NCBI GenBank assembly: GCA_022570975.1 | Contig: JACZYS010000060.1 | Coordinates: 1-11,468, forward strand | DNA length: 11,468 nucleotides | Reading direction: 5' to 3' | Source: Candidatus Zixiibacteriota bacterium | GTDB lineage: Bacteria > Zixibacteria > MSB-5A5 > GN15 > FEB-12 | Shown here: one piece after another, positions 1 through 6,718 of the stretch | Layout: each line of letters begins with the position of its first letter | How positions within the stretch are numbered: the stretch's first letter is position 1 | Position numbers and translations under genes: made by a program | Notes under the pieces: generated by a model | What the model was told of the DNA's origin: nothing | What the model saw: only the letters and a program-made list of their open reading frames with translations | Database searches by the model: none

Positions 1-211
1 TAACCAAAAGTTGTGGATGAGCGTGTAGAAAATGAAAAGTGAGCGTATCCTTTATAAATAAATATTCACTTTTTTAATTCCCTATCTCAATTATAGCTAT
101 TTTCAAAAATCGGTTATTTTATATTGGCGAGCAAGATTTTTGTTAAAGAAAAGATTTTCATATTTTCGAATTATTATTACATTATACAACGGAAATAAGA
201 AGGAAACGGTA

Positions 212-544
212 TTGCTCAATAAAGAAGAAGAATTGATAACTCTTTCTGAAATTGCCCTTAAGAACCTTCCGGTTCTTTCTGGCTCGGCTGAATTTGCCAG
301 CAAAGAGATTCTCATTTCCTTTATAGGTTTTGGCTGAGGCGGTCCAAACCTGGAACTAGCTCTGGGGGAGCCTGATGAAGAAATGATTAGGTATTCAGTC
401 AGCTGTTTTGATTTTTATCTGGAGTCAGGACTGGATTACCTTATTAGGCGGTTCGGCACAATTGCTATTGACTGCGATAAAATTGAAGGAGAAGACCCGC
501 AGTTTTCAGTAGTCATGATCCGGGATGATGACTTCATCTGCTAA
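212..544 (+). CDS. HesB/IscA-like selenoprotein (in-frame TGA read as selenocysteine)
   Basis: The frame holds a small HesB/IscA-type (Fe-S_biosyn fold) protein of 110 residues if the TGA at 335-337 is decoded as Sec42. The N-terminal ITLSEIALKNL (residues 9-19) matches the family opening. The core GFGUGGPNLELALGEP (39-54) matches the family block of the form GGCSGPSLGLALDEP, placing the TGA exactly on the conserved metal/cluster-ligand cysteine. The C-terminal IAIDCDKIEG...FSV resembles the family IDFVD...GF ending. The frame stays open for 68 codons after the TGA, to TAA at 542-544. I chose TTG 212 because AAGGA (200-204) lies 7 nt upstream; TTG 233 and TTG 140 are alternatives, and there is no ATG. 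HesB-like selenoproteins are a known group; IscA proteins carry Fe-S clusters, but the role of the Sec form is unsettled. It is convergent with the next gene and overlaps it by 4 nt. A TGG-to-TGA pseudogene is less likely because family members have Cys/Sec at this site. Confidence 0.82.
359..371 (+). promoter_or_regulatory. Candidate bacterial SECIS hairpin
   Basis: GCTC (359-362) pairs with GAGC (368-371), leaving the five-base loop TGGGG. The loop begins 25 nt after the TGA and has G at its second position. Both fit the published bacterial SECIS pattern of a short hairpin about 16-37 nt after UGA with a G among the first two loop bases. The element lies inside the coding sequence, as bacterial SECIS elements do. 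The stem is only 4 bp, and outer pairing (GGC 338-340 with GCC 370-372) would compete with it, so the exact fold is uncertain. Confidence 0.5.
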
Positions 545-2022
545 TATTGGCCTCTTTTAATAATCCATAAAGAAATTGACAGAAACATGACCGCCAAAAA
601 TGCTACTATGAGATTAATAAGCTCAAACGATAAAACATTCTGTTGAACAAAAACCGGCAAGAATCTCATGAAACTATTAATGAGAGTCGTAATAGCTCCA
701 ATTTTCATTAAATCTGAAAAACTCTTGCTCATAGCCCAACCCAAGAGAGCACCGGATCCTGAGTGAAACTTGATCAGAGAACTCTTTTCTAATAGGAGCC
801 ATGAAAAAAGTTCATTATTACCGGAAAGAGTGGCTAAATAAGATGATTCAATTAAACCAAATCCGGCTCCCACAGCCGCACCGATTGCAATTAGTTGATA
901 GCTCTTTGGTTTGAGCAGCCTTAGAATAACAAAAATCAAAATTATTTTCAGAGATTCCTGGATAATTCCTCCGGCAACACTCGGCAGCGATCCCTGCAAA
1001 TATGAGAATTGTCCGGACTGAAAAGCCGGCAGGATAAACTGTTTAAAGAAATATGACTGAACAGGAAATTGAGTATATGGAATTATGAAATAAGCAATCC
1101 CACCCAATGCAAAAGCTATGTAGGTTTCTTTCCATCGATACCCTTTTCCAAGAAACATCAGCAATGATATTAGAGAAATCAGCAGAAACACTAAATAATT
1201 GGGGATAAACGAGATAGACTTTGAAACTGAAACAGTTGATCGAATTGGAAGCTCATTTACTTCGTTTATGACTGTATCCAGATATACTTTCATCTTGTAG
1301 TCGGGAATATCAATCTTTTGAAGTTTCCGATCCTTCGAATAATACAAAGTCATATTTTGGGGAGAAGTCAGTTCAATCACATAAACTGAGTCAGAAAGCT
1401 CAGTATGAAGAGGAATAAATCCGAACCTTGTTACTTCGCCGACTAAACTATTTTCAGTCAAAGAGATAGGGTCAAAAACATCAATATTTATTGATTTACC
1501 TACAAAAATCTCTTCTCTCGCAAAAATCAGCTCATACTGGTCGAAGTAATTGTTCCCCAATGGTTTAATATATTCAGCCATAACCACCGACTGTTCTATC
1601 TGTTTGCCGCCCCGAGTAAAGAATCCTTCGATAATTGAGCCACTCCGCTCAAATTCAATTTTTTCAGTGAATTCACCAATTGTTATCGTTTTTTGATTGC
1701 CGTTGAAAAAACCTTTGTCGGAAACGAAGAAATTCCCTTTGGTCAGTCTCTTTTGTTCTACGTTTCCCGAAAGATATTTTAATTTTAATTCTTGATTGAA
1801 CTGAAATGTCTTGTAAGAGTTAATTTCTTGACTACCAACAAGTTGCGACTTTAAATAGCCGGCAATTTCACCATTTATTTCAATCTCCCAGACTCTTGTT
1901 TCACCAATATTTCTGAACTCACCGATAGAATTCACCGGCGACAGAACAGGCTGAGAAAAGAGACTTCCGGAAAGAACAAGAACAGCGAATGTAAACAGAT
2001 AAGAAAACTTTTTAAGATTCAT
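541..2022 (-). CDS. Secreted beta-rich domain fused to PrsW/YhfC-like intramembrane protease domain
   Basis: A 493-residue envelope protein. Residues 1-23 form a signal peptide (basic MNLKKF, hydrophobic core, likely cut at LFS/Q). Residues about 24-262 are a beta-rich extracytoplasmic domain without recognisable catalytic motifs; its style recalls DUF3108-like or transglutaminase-associated sandwich domains (weak). From about 272 to the end there are roughly seven hydrophobic segments. Within them are three motifs typical of PrsW/YhfC-type membrane proteases: GGIIQESLK (351-359, E356 and K359), GAGFGLIESSYL (385-396, E392), and KFHSGSGALLGW (418-429, H420). The order E..K, GFxxxE, H matches those families, but the usual first EE pair is QE here. 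I chose ATG 2022 over the upstream TTG 2064 because it gives a clean signal peptide; no good Shine-Dalgarno is visible. Target and role are unknown; processing of a membrane-anchored substrate is an inference from the family. Confidence 0.75.
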   Translation of the reverse strand: MNLKKFSYLFTFAVLVLSGSLFSQPVLSPVNSIGEFRNIGETRVWEIEINGEIAGYLKSQLVGSQEINSYKTFQFNQELKLKYLSGNVEQKRLTKGNFFVSDKGFFNGNQKTITIGEFTEKIEFERSGSIIEGFFTRGGKQIEQSVVMAEYIKPLGNNYFDQYELIFAREEIFVGKSINIDVFDPISLTENSLVGEVTRFGFIPLHTELSDSVYVIELTSPQNMTLYYSKDRKLQKIDIPDYKMKVYLDTVINEVNELPIRSTVSVSKSISFIPNYLVFLLISLISLLMFLGKGYRWKETYIAFALGGIAYFIIPYTQFPVQSYFFKQFILPAFQSGQFSYLQGSLPSVAGGIIQESLKIILIFVILRLLKPKSYQLIAIGAAVGAGFGLIESSYLATLSGNNELFSWLLLEKSSLIKFHSGSGALLGWAMSKSFSDLMKIGAITTLINSFMRFLPVFVQQNVLSFELINLIVAFLAVMFLSISLWIIKRGQY

Positions 2023-2101
2023 AACAGGGCAGAAAATATTGCATACTGTCAGGAAGTCAACCAATTTAAAATTCGGGATGAACTGCAGCTTTTTAGCTGG
2101 A

Positions 2102-2131
2102 ATAATAGAGTGATAACTTAATTGAAAACAA
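2102..2131 (-). promoter_or_regulatory. Candidate sigma70-type promoter for the protease-like gene
   Basis: On the minus strand TTGTTT (2126-2131) and TATTAT (2102-2107, 5 of 6 to TATAAT) are separated by 18 bp. Transcription would start near 2095, about 70 nt upstream of ATG 2022. The CAGCT/AGCTG hairpin at 2086-2099 would sit at the very start of the transcript. The -35 match is weak. Confidence 0.4.
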
Positions 2132-2188
2132 CAGATTGCGTGAGATGCAAGTAAATCAAGAAAATTCTATATTTAAACCATGTTTCGC

Positions 2189-2216
2189 TTGACATATACA
2201 TTCATTTTGGTATGTT
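2189..2216 (+). promoter_or_regulatory. Candidate sigma70-type promoter for the T9SS substrate gene
   Basis: A perfect TTGACA (2189-2194) is followed after 16 bp by TATGTT (2211-2216, 4 of 6 to TATAAT). A start near 2222-2224 would give a leader of about 145 nt before ATG 2368. Confidence 0.5.
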
Positions 2217-2221
2217 AATTT

Positions 2222-2288
2222 TAAGGTAATGTAGGTATTTACCTTAGGTTTATTATTAAAGTACTTACAAAATACTTTGTTTAGGTAA
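2222..2288 (+). promoter_or_regulatory. Structured 5' leader with two hairpins and an alternative pairing
   Basis: TAAGGTAA (2222-2229) pairs with TTACCTTA (2239-2246) across a 9-nt loop, forming an 8-bp stem at the predicted transcript start. AAAGTA (2258-2263) pairs with TACTTT (2273-2278), also across 9 nt. AGGTAA (2283-2288) could pair with TTACCT (2239-2244) instead, so the first stem has a competitor. No known riboswitch class is recognised. The arrangement could stabilise the mRNA or act as a switch; both are inference. Confidence 0.4.
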
Positions 2289-2329
2289 TTGATGATTGCA
2301 AACATAATTGTAAAATTTATTAAACAAGA

Positions 2330-2350
2330 ATAAATCCAGGCTGGATTTAT
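2330..2350. promoter_or_regulatory. Perfect 10-bp-arm dyad before the ribosome binding site
   Basis: ATAAATCCAG (2330-2339) and CTGGATTTAT (2341-2350) are exact inverted copies around a single G. The dyad ends 3 nt before the AAGGG Shine-Dalgarno (2354-2358) of the gene starting at 2368. It could be an operator for a dimeric regulator or an RNA hairpin affecting translation. It is AT-rich and is not followed by a clean T-run, so I do not call it a terminator. Confidence 0.45.
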
Positions 2351-2367
2351 CTTTAAGGGCGATATGC

Positions 2368-5300
2368 ATGATATTTGGTAAAGAATTTTGCACAATCTTA
2401 AATAAATTCAAAAAATGTTGTCTCTTTTTCTTTATGCTTCTGATTACAACTGCTTCCTCGACTCATGCTGTTACTGTTTCCACGTCGTCCCTTGAATATG
2501 CATATTTGGAATCTCTTCAGATTTACGGTATTGACTTTGGAATTGAAGAGACTGTAACAATAGAGGCATTCCGCTATGATGGCTCATTAATTGAAAGTTG
2601 GACTGCTTTTACAGACCTAGATGGTAAGTTCACAACTTCTTGGTCGGTTCCGTATGACGAAACAATGGGAGATACGGTAACGATTGTCGCCGTTGGCCAA
2701 ACATCTGAAATGACAGCTACTACTTCTGTGACTGCCCCAACCAAGAGATTAAACCAACTTCAAAACGGAACATTTTCATCCGATGCCAACTGGGCTAACG
2801 GAAATATTAATGGCTCAAACTCCTGTTATTCTGAAGGAGATGTAGTAGCATATAGATATAGTATAAAGAAGTTGGAGGGAGGAAGTGAACATTACTTCAC
2901 TATCTCAGCAGAAGCTACAAAATCCACAATTCATGCTTTCGACTACTTTGCAGATTATGACTTAACCGAGTTAGTCGGAATTACTGCCGCAGGTGGTCCT
3001 TGTGGAACCATTTCCACTACTCCCCCTGCCGGATGTTTACCTCCTACAAATTCATTTCCATTCACAGACCCAACTGTTGCTTCAAATTATACCGGTTTAC
3101 CCGGAGATATGACAAATATTACAACGGGCGGATTTTCCATCGAAACAGCTCGTAATTTATGGTCATCAAATGCAATAGTTGACTCAATGAGTGATTACAC
3201 TTATGAGGGGACTGATTCTGACAGAGAATTAACCGTGACTGTTTATTTTACAACTACCGGCACTGGCGAGGTAGATGTAATGTTCTTCTGGGGCGGTCAC
3301 CTTTCTGAAGGGACTCTATCAAATTGGGGGCTCTCAAATGGCACTTCAGCCGTGGACGGTTCTCCTTATCATATGCGTGCTATCAATTTTGACAGCAGCG
3401 GCTCTGCAAACCAGGACCGCTCAATTAAAGACGGAGTAGTTTGCTTGCCGCCGAGCGTTGAAATAACATCCTCTGAAGCTGATTCAGTTTGTGCAGGAGC
3501 ATCCGGTACACTCTCTGTCCCAACCGGAGCTACTGATTATACCTGGACACTATCCGGCGGAACAATAGACAGTGGTCAGGGAACAAATACCCTTTATTTT
3601 ACGGCCGGTTTAACTATTGGTGATTATCTCATATTCTCTATTGATGCTTGTGATTCTCTATCGGGATGTCCAGGGGATGCTTGCTGTGGATTCAAGATAG
3701 ATAGTCTCTTAATAGGTGACTGCTGTGATTTTTCAATGACTTGCCCATCCAATGTTACCATAGGTTGCGATGAATCAACAGACACGACTAACACCGGCAG
3801 CCCAACCCTGACCTTGAGTGGTTCTTGTCCAAGTATAACAATAACATATAGTGACAGTGAAACACCCGGTGCCTGCCCCCAAGAAAAAACTATTACAAGA
3901 ACTTTTTATGCTATAGATGGAAGCGACACGTTGGGAACCTGCACTCAGGAAATTACTGTAGAAGACAATACAGCTCCAAAATTTGACGCGGACCCGCCAT
4001 GTCCAGCTGATGTAACCGTTGAATGCGATAACGTACCCGATCCTCCATTCCTGACAGCTTCTGATACTTCTGATAACTGTGATCCAAATCCGATAGTATC
4101 ATATAATCAAGATTCGGTGTCATTAGGATGGGATTATCAACTGACAAGGACATGGATTGCTACTGACGCCTGTGGAAATGCCGATACCTGCACCCAGGTA
4201 ATTACAGTTGAAGACAAAACTGCTCCAACATTTGACCAGCCGGGATGCCCGGCTGATGTGACCGTTGAATGTGATAATAATATTCCTACCGCTCCAACCC
4301 TGACCGCTACCGATAACTGTGACCCCGCACCTACTGTCAGCTTTAGTGAAACTTCAGTTCCCGGAGCCTGTCCTCAGGAACAGGTTATAACAAGAGTGTG
4401 GATTGCATCCGATGCTTGTGAAAATGCTGATACCTGCACCCAGGTAATTACGGTAGTTGACACAACTCCGCCAACATTTAACCCGGACCCGCCATGCCCT
4501 GCTGACGTAACGGTTGAATGTCATAACGTCCCCGTTCCTCCTATCCTGACAGCCGATGATAACTGCGATCCAAATCCGATAGTAACATATAATCAAGATT
4601 CTGTTTCATTGGAATGTGGATATCAGTTGACAAGAAGATGGATTGCATCCGATGCTTGTGAAAATGCTGATACCTGTACCCAGATAATTACGGTAGTTGA
4701 CACTACTCCGCCAACATTTGACCAGGCCTGCCCTGCTAATGTAACCGTTGAATGTGATAATATTCCTACTGCTCCGACCCTGACATCTTCTGATAACTGT
4801 GACCCTTCACCTTCTGTCACTCCAAGTGAAACTTCAGCTCCCGGAGCCTGTCCTCAGGAACAGATTATAACCAGAACATGGACTGCAACTGACGCCTGTG
4901 GAAACATGACCGTCTGCGCTCAGGTAATAACTGTTAACGATACTCAAGACCCGGTTTGCTCGGTTCCGAATGATACTACTATAGTAATATGTAATACTCA
5001 AACAATCTGTCTTCCAGTTTCTGCTTCTGATAACTGTGATCCAAATCCAACCTGCACCAAAATTAGCGGCCCCGGCGCTTTGATTAATGGAAACTGGTGC
5101 TACTCGGCTTCAACTAATGAAAGTGTTACTGTAACTATTAAGTGCAGCGATGCCTGTGGTAATACCTGTCAGAGTACATTCACTGTAAACTTTACTCTCG
5201 ACCCAAATTGCAACTGTCCATCAATAACAATTGAAAAGACACATAAAACTTTCCAGGGACAGTTTGAAAAAATCTCAGTAGCGATTGATGGCTTGGGCTT

Positions 5301-6621
5301 TGAGATTGGAGGCTATGACTTGGTGATTCAATATGATGCATCTGCTCTCAGTGTTGTAGGTACTGAGTTAGGTCTTGATTTTGCAGGATGCGGTTGGGAA
5401 TATTTCACCTACCGCTTTGGTGCAAGTGGTAACTGCGGTGCCAATGCCTGTCCTTCCGGCAAATTGAGAGTCATGGCAATAGCTGATGTCAGCAATGGGG
5501 CTAACCATCCATCATGTTATGGAGTTTCCTCCGGTGAAATGGTTGAACTTACTTTCTTGGTAACCAGCGACAGAACATTCGAATGTCAATATGTACCTAT
5601 TGTGTTCTGTTGGTACGACTGTGGAGATAATTCCCTTTCTGATAAAGATGGCAACCTTTTATATCTTTCAAATGATGTTTACAATTTCGGCAGCACTTCG
5701 CCAATAACAGATCTGGGCGCGGAATTCCCATCTTTGTATGGAGCAAACTCCTCCTGTGATATAAAAATTGGCGATGGTAAACCAGACCCAATCCGCTGCA
5801 TAAATTTCTATAACGGCGGTATTGATATTGCCTGTGCAGATTCAATTGACGCACGTGGCGATATCAACCTAAATGAAATCGCAAATGAGATTGCAGACGC
5901 GGTTCTCTTATCCAATTACTTCGTTTACGGTATTTCCGTATTTGATGAAAATCTTGAAGGCCAGATTGCCGCCAGCGATGTAAATGCCGATGGGTTGTCT
6001 CTTTCGGTCGCTGATTTAGTGTATCTTATTAGAGTTATAGTTGGAGACGCTCTGCCTTATGCAAAAATTTCTCCGATTTCCGCTGAGTACAAGATTACCA
6101 GCAACAACAGCATCTGGGTAAGTGACAAAATGGGCGGCGCACAGGTAATAGTTTCCGGTGAGACCGCACCGTTGCTTCTGGCTGACAACATGGAAATGAT
6201 TTACAACTATGACATTGACAATAATGTTACCAGGATATTGGTTTACAGTATGGAATCAGGCCAGAGCTTCTCAGGAGAGTTTATCTCATTTGAGGGTGAC
6301 GTTATCTCACTTGAACTGGCAACATACGAAGGTGCCATGGTCAACGCCAAGCTGATGCCGAATTCATTCCTGCTGAACCAGAACTATCCGAACCCATTTA
6401 ACCCGAGTACAACAATTAGTTTTGAACTGGCTAAAGCTTCAGACTACAAACTCTCAATCTATAATGTCACCGGTCAAAAAGTCGCTGAATTTACCGGTTA
6501 TGCCGAAGCCGGAAAGAAAGAGATTGTCTGGGATGCCAGTAGTGCGGCAACAGGAATTTATTTATACAAATTGGTCACAGCTGAATTCAGTGATATCAAA
6601 AAGATGGTTCTGCTGAAGTAA
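2368..6621 (+). CDS. Large T9SS-secreted surface protein with HYR-like repeats, cohesin- and dockerin-like modules
   Basis: A 1417-residue secreted protein starting at ATG 2368, with AAGGG 9 nt upstream. A signal peptide spans residues 1 to about 34 (cut near THA/V). Then come an Ig/filamin-like domain (about 35-125); a domain ending in a WGGH...GSPYHMR...NQDRS pattern (about 128-358); a PKD-like segment (about 362-455); and six Cys-rich HYR-like repeats beginning at C459, C545, C627, C710, C788 and C864, typified by CPADVTVECDN, DNCDPNP and DACGNADTCTQ. A cohesin-like beta module follows (about 950-1117). Two dockerin-like calcium loops come next, the first degenerate at D1165-I-N-L-N and the second at D1204-V-N-A-D-G. 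A type-A T9SS sorting domain ends the protein (NYPNPFNPSTT at 1339-1349, GIYLYKL, final KMVLLK). The protein is inferred to be exported through the outer membrane and anchored or released at the surface. Adhesion or matrix structure is a plausible role; no catalytic motif is seen. It ends before a strong terminator. Confidence 0.9.
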   Translation: MIFGKEFCTILNKFKKCCLFFFMLLITTASSTHAVTVSTSSLEYAYLESLQIYGIDFGIEETVTIEAFRYDGSLIESWTAFTDLDGKFTTSWSVPYDETMGDTVTIVAVGQTSEMTATTSVTAPTKRLNQLQNGTFSSDANWANGNINGSNSCYSEGDVVAYRYSIKKLEGGSEHYFTISAEATKSTIHAFDYFADYDLTELVGITAAGGPCGTISTTPPAGCLPPTNSFPFTDPTVASNYTGLPGDMTNITTGGFSIETARNLWSSNAIVDSMSDYTYEGTDSDRELTVTVYFTTTGTGEVDVMFFWGGHLSEGTLSNWGLSNGTSAVDGSPYHMRAINFDSSGSANQDRSIKDGVVCLPPSVEITSSEADSVCAGASGTLSVPTGATDYTWTLSGGTIDSGQGTNTLYFTAGLTIGDYLIFSIDACDSLSGCPGDACCGFKIDSLLIGDCCDFSMTCPSNVTIGCDESTDTTNTGSPTLTLSGSCPSITITYSDSETPGACPQEKTITRTFYAIDGSDTLGTCTQEITVEDNTAPKFDADPPCPADVTVECDNVPDPPFLTASDTSDNCDPNPIVSYNQDSVSLGWDYQLTRTWIATDACGNADTCTQVITVEDKTAPTFDQPGCPADVTVECDNNIPTAPTLTATDNCDPAPTVSFSETSVPGACPQEQVITRVWIASDACENADTCTQVITVVDTTPPTFNPDPPCPADVTVECHNVPVPPILTADDNCDPNPIVTYNQDSVSLECGYQLTRRWIASDACENADTCTQIITVVDTTPPTFDQACPANVTVECDNIPTAPTLTSSDNCDPSPSVTPSETSAPGACPQEQIITRTWTATDACGNMTVCAQVITVNDTQDPVCSVPNDTTIVICNTQTICLPVSASDNCDPNPTCTKISGPGALINGNWCYSASTNESVTVTIKCSDACGNTCQSTFTVNFTLDPNCNCPSITIEKTHKTFQGQFEKISVAIDGLGFEIGGYDLVIQYDASALSVVGTELGLDFAGCGWEYFTYRFGASGNCGANACPSGKLRVMAIADVSNGANHPSCYGVSSGEMVELTFLVTSDRTFECQYVPIVFCWYDCGDNSLSDKDGNLLYLSNDVYNFGSTSPITDLGAEFPSLYGANSSCDIKIGDGKPDPIRCINFYNGGIDIACADSIDARGDINLNEIANEIADAVLLSNYFVYGISVFDENLEGQIAASDVNADGLSLSVADLVYLIRVIVGDALPYAKISPISAEYKITSNNSIWVSDKMGGAQVIVSGETAPLLLADNMEMIYNYDIDNNVTRILVYSMESGQSFSGEFISFEGDVISLELATYEGAMVNAKLMPNSFLLNQNYPNPFNPSTTISFELAKASDYKLSIYNVTGQKVAEFTGYAEAGKKEIVWDASSAATGIYLYKLVTAEFSDIKKMVLLK
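4399..4479 (+). repeat. 81-bp near-identical direct repeat, copy 1
   Basis: This stretch (protein WIASDACENADTCTQ to PPTF) recurs at 4639-4719, exactly 240 bp downstream, with 3 mismatches in 81 positions. It is much closer than other module pairs and both copies carry the DACEN variant instead of DACGN, pointing to recent unequal exchange or gene conversion. Confidence 0.85.
4639..4719 (+). repeat. 81-bp near-identical direct repeat, copy 2
   Basis: Second copy of the stretch at 4399-4479, in module 4 of the HYR-like array. The three differences are single bases, one of which changes Val to Ile in the CTQ(V/I)ITV segment. Confidence 0.85.
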
Positions 6622-6664
6622 GACAACCACAGCAAGTAATAAAAGCTGCTATATAATACAAAAA

Positions 6665-6692
6665 AACCTGCCTTAACCGGCAGGTTTTTTTT
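6665..6692. terminator. Bidirectional intrinsic terminator
   Basis: AACCTGCC (6665-6672) pairs with GGCAGGTT (6679-6686) around a 6-nt loop. A T-run follows on the right and an A-run (from 6660) precedes it on the left, so it can end transcription of both the rightward T9SS gene (stop 6621) and the leftward haem-protein gene (stop 6719). Confidence 0.9.
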
Positions 6693-6718
6693 GTACGATT
6701 TGTTTGAGAGTGAACTTT

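Larger units (their letters stand above)
2023..2367. other. Divergent intergenic regulatory region
   Basis: This 345-bp AT-rich gap separates two divergently transcribed envelope genes. It holds promoter-like elements for both directions, a CAGCT-TTTT-AGCTG hairpin (2086-2099) near the leftward start point, two hairpins at the 5' end of the rightward leader, and a perfect dyad just before the rightward ribosome binding site. No RNA gene or convincing coding frame is seen. Confidence 0.6.
3742..5218 (+). repeat. Tandem array of six HYR-like repeat modules inside the T9SS protein
   Basis: Modules begin at 3742, 4000, 4246, 4495, 4729 and 4957, a period of about 76-86 residues. Modules 2 and 4 share the NQDSVSL version of the middle segment. 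Modules 1, 3 and 5 share the PGACPQE version. Module 6 is divergent. At DNA level modules 3 and 5 align at a 480-bp offset over the SETS-PGACPQE stretch, and modules 2 and 4 at 486 bp over the NCDPNPIV-NQDSVSL stretch, so a two-module unit appears to have been duplicated. Confidence 0.8.

Noticed and set aside
103..315. Leftward 70-residue frame opposite the selenoprotein
   Set aside because: It is antisense to a recognised family sequence and has no recognisable domain or good ribosome binding site.
140..337. A 65-residue rightward gene ending at the TGA
   Set aside because: The HesB/IscA match continues past the TGA in the same frame, and a better start with a Shine-Dalgarno lies at 212, so the short version is taken as a truncated reading of the selenoprotein.
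335..337. TGA as a nonsense mutation of TGG (pseudogene) or as a genome-wide recoded sense codon
   Set aside because: The aligned family position is Cys/Sec, not Trp. The other five large genes have no in-frame TGA and use TGG for Trp, arguing against an altered code. A pseudogene is not fully excluded.
2330..2355. Intrinsic terminator at the dyad before the T9SS gene
   Set aside because: The stem is AT-rich and followed by a mixed TTTATCTTTAAGG stretch that runs straight into the ribosome binding site, so a regulatory dyad is more likely.
2156..2395. Leftward 79-residue frame in the divergent spacer
   Set aside because: It overlaps the start of the T9SS gene and the candidate promoter and leader, and its composition reflects AT-rich DNA.
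3742..5218. CRISPR-like or mobile repeat array
   Set aside because: The repeats are long, diverged, in frame and encode HYR-like protein modules without spacers.
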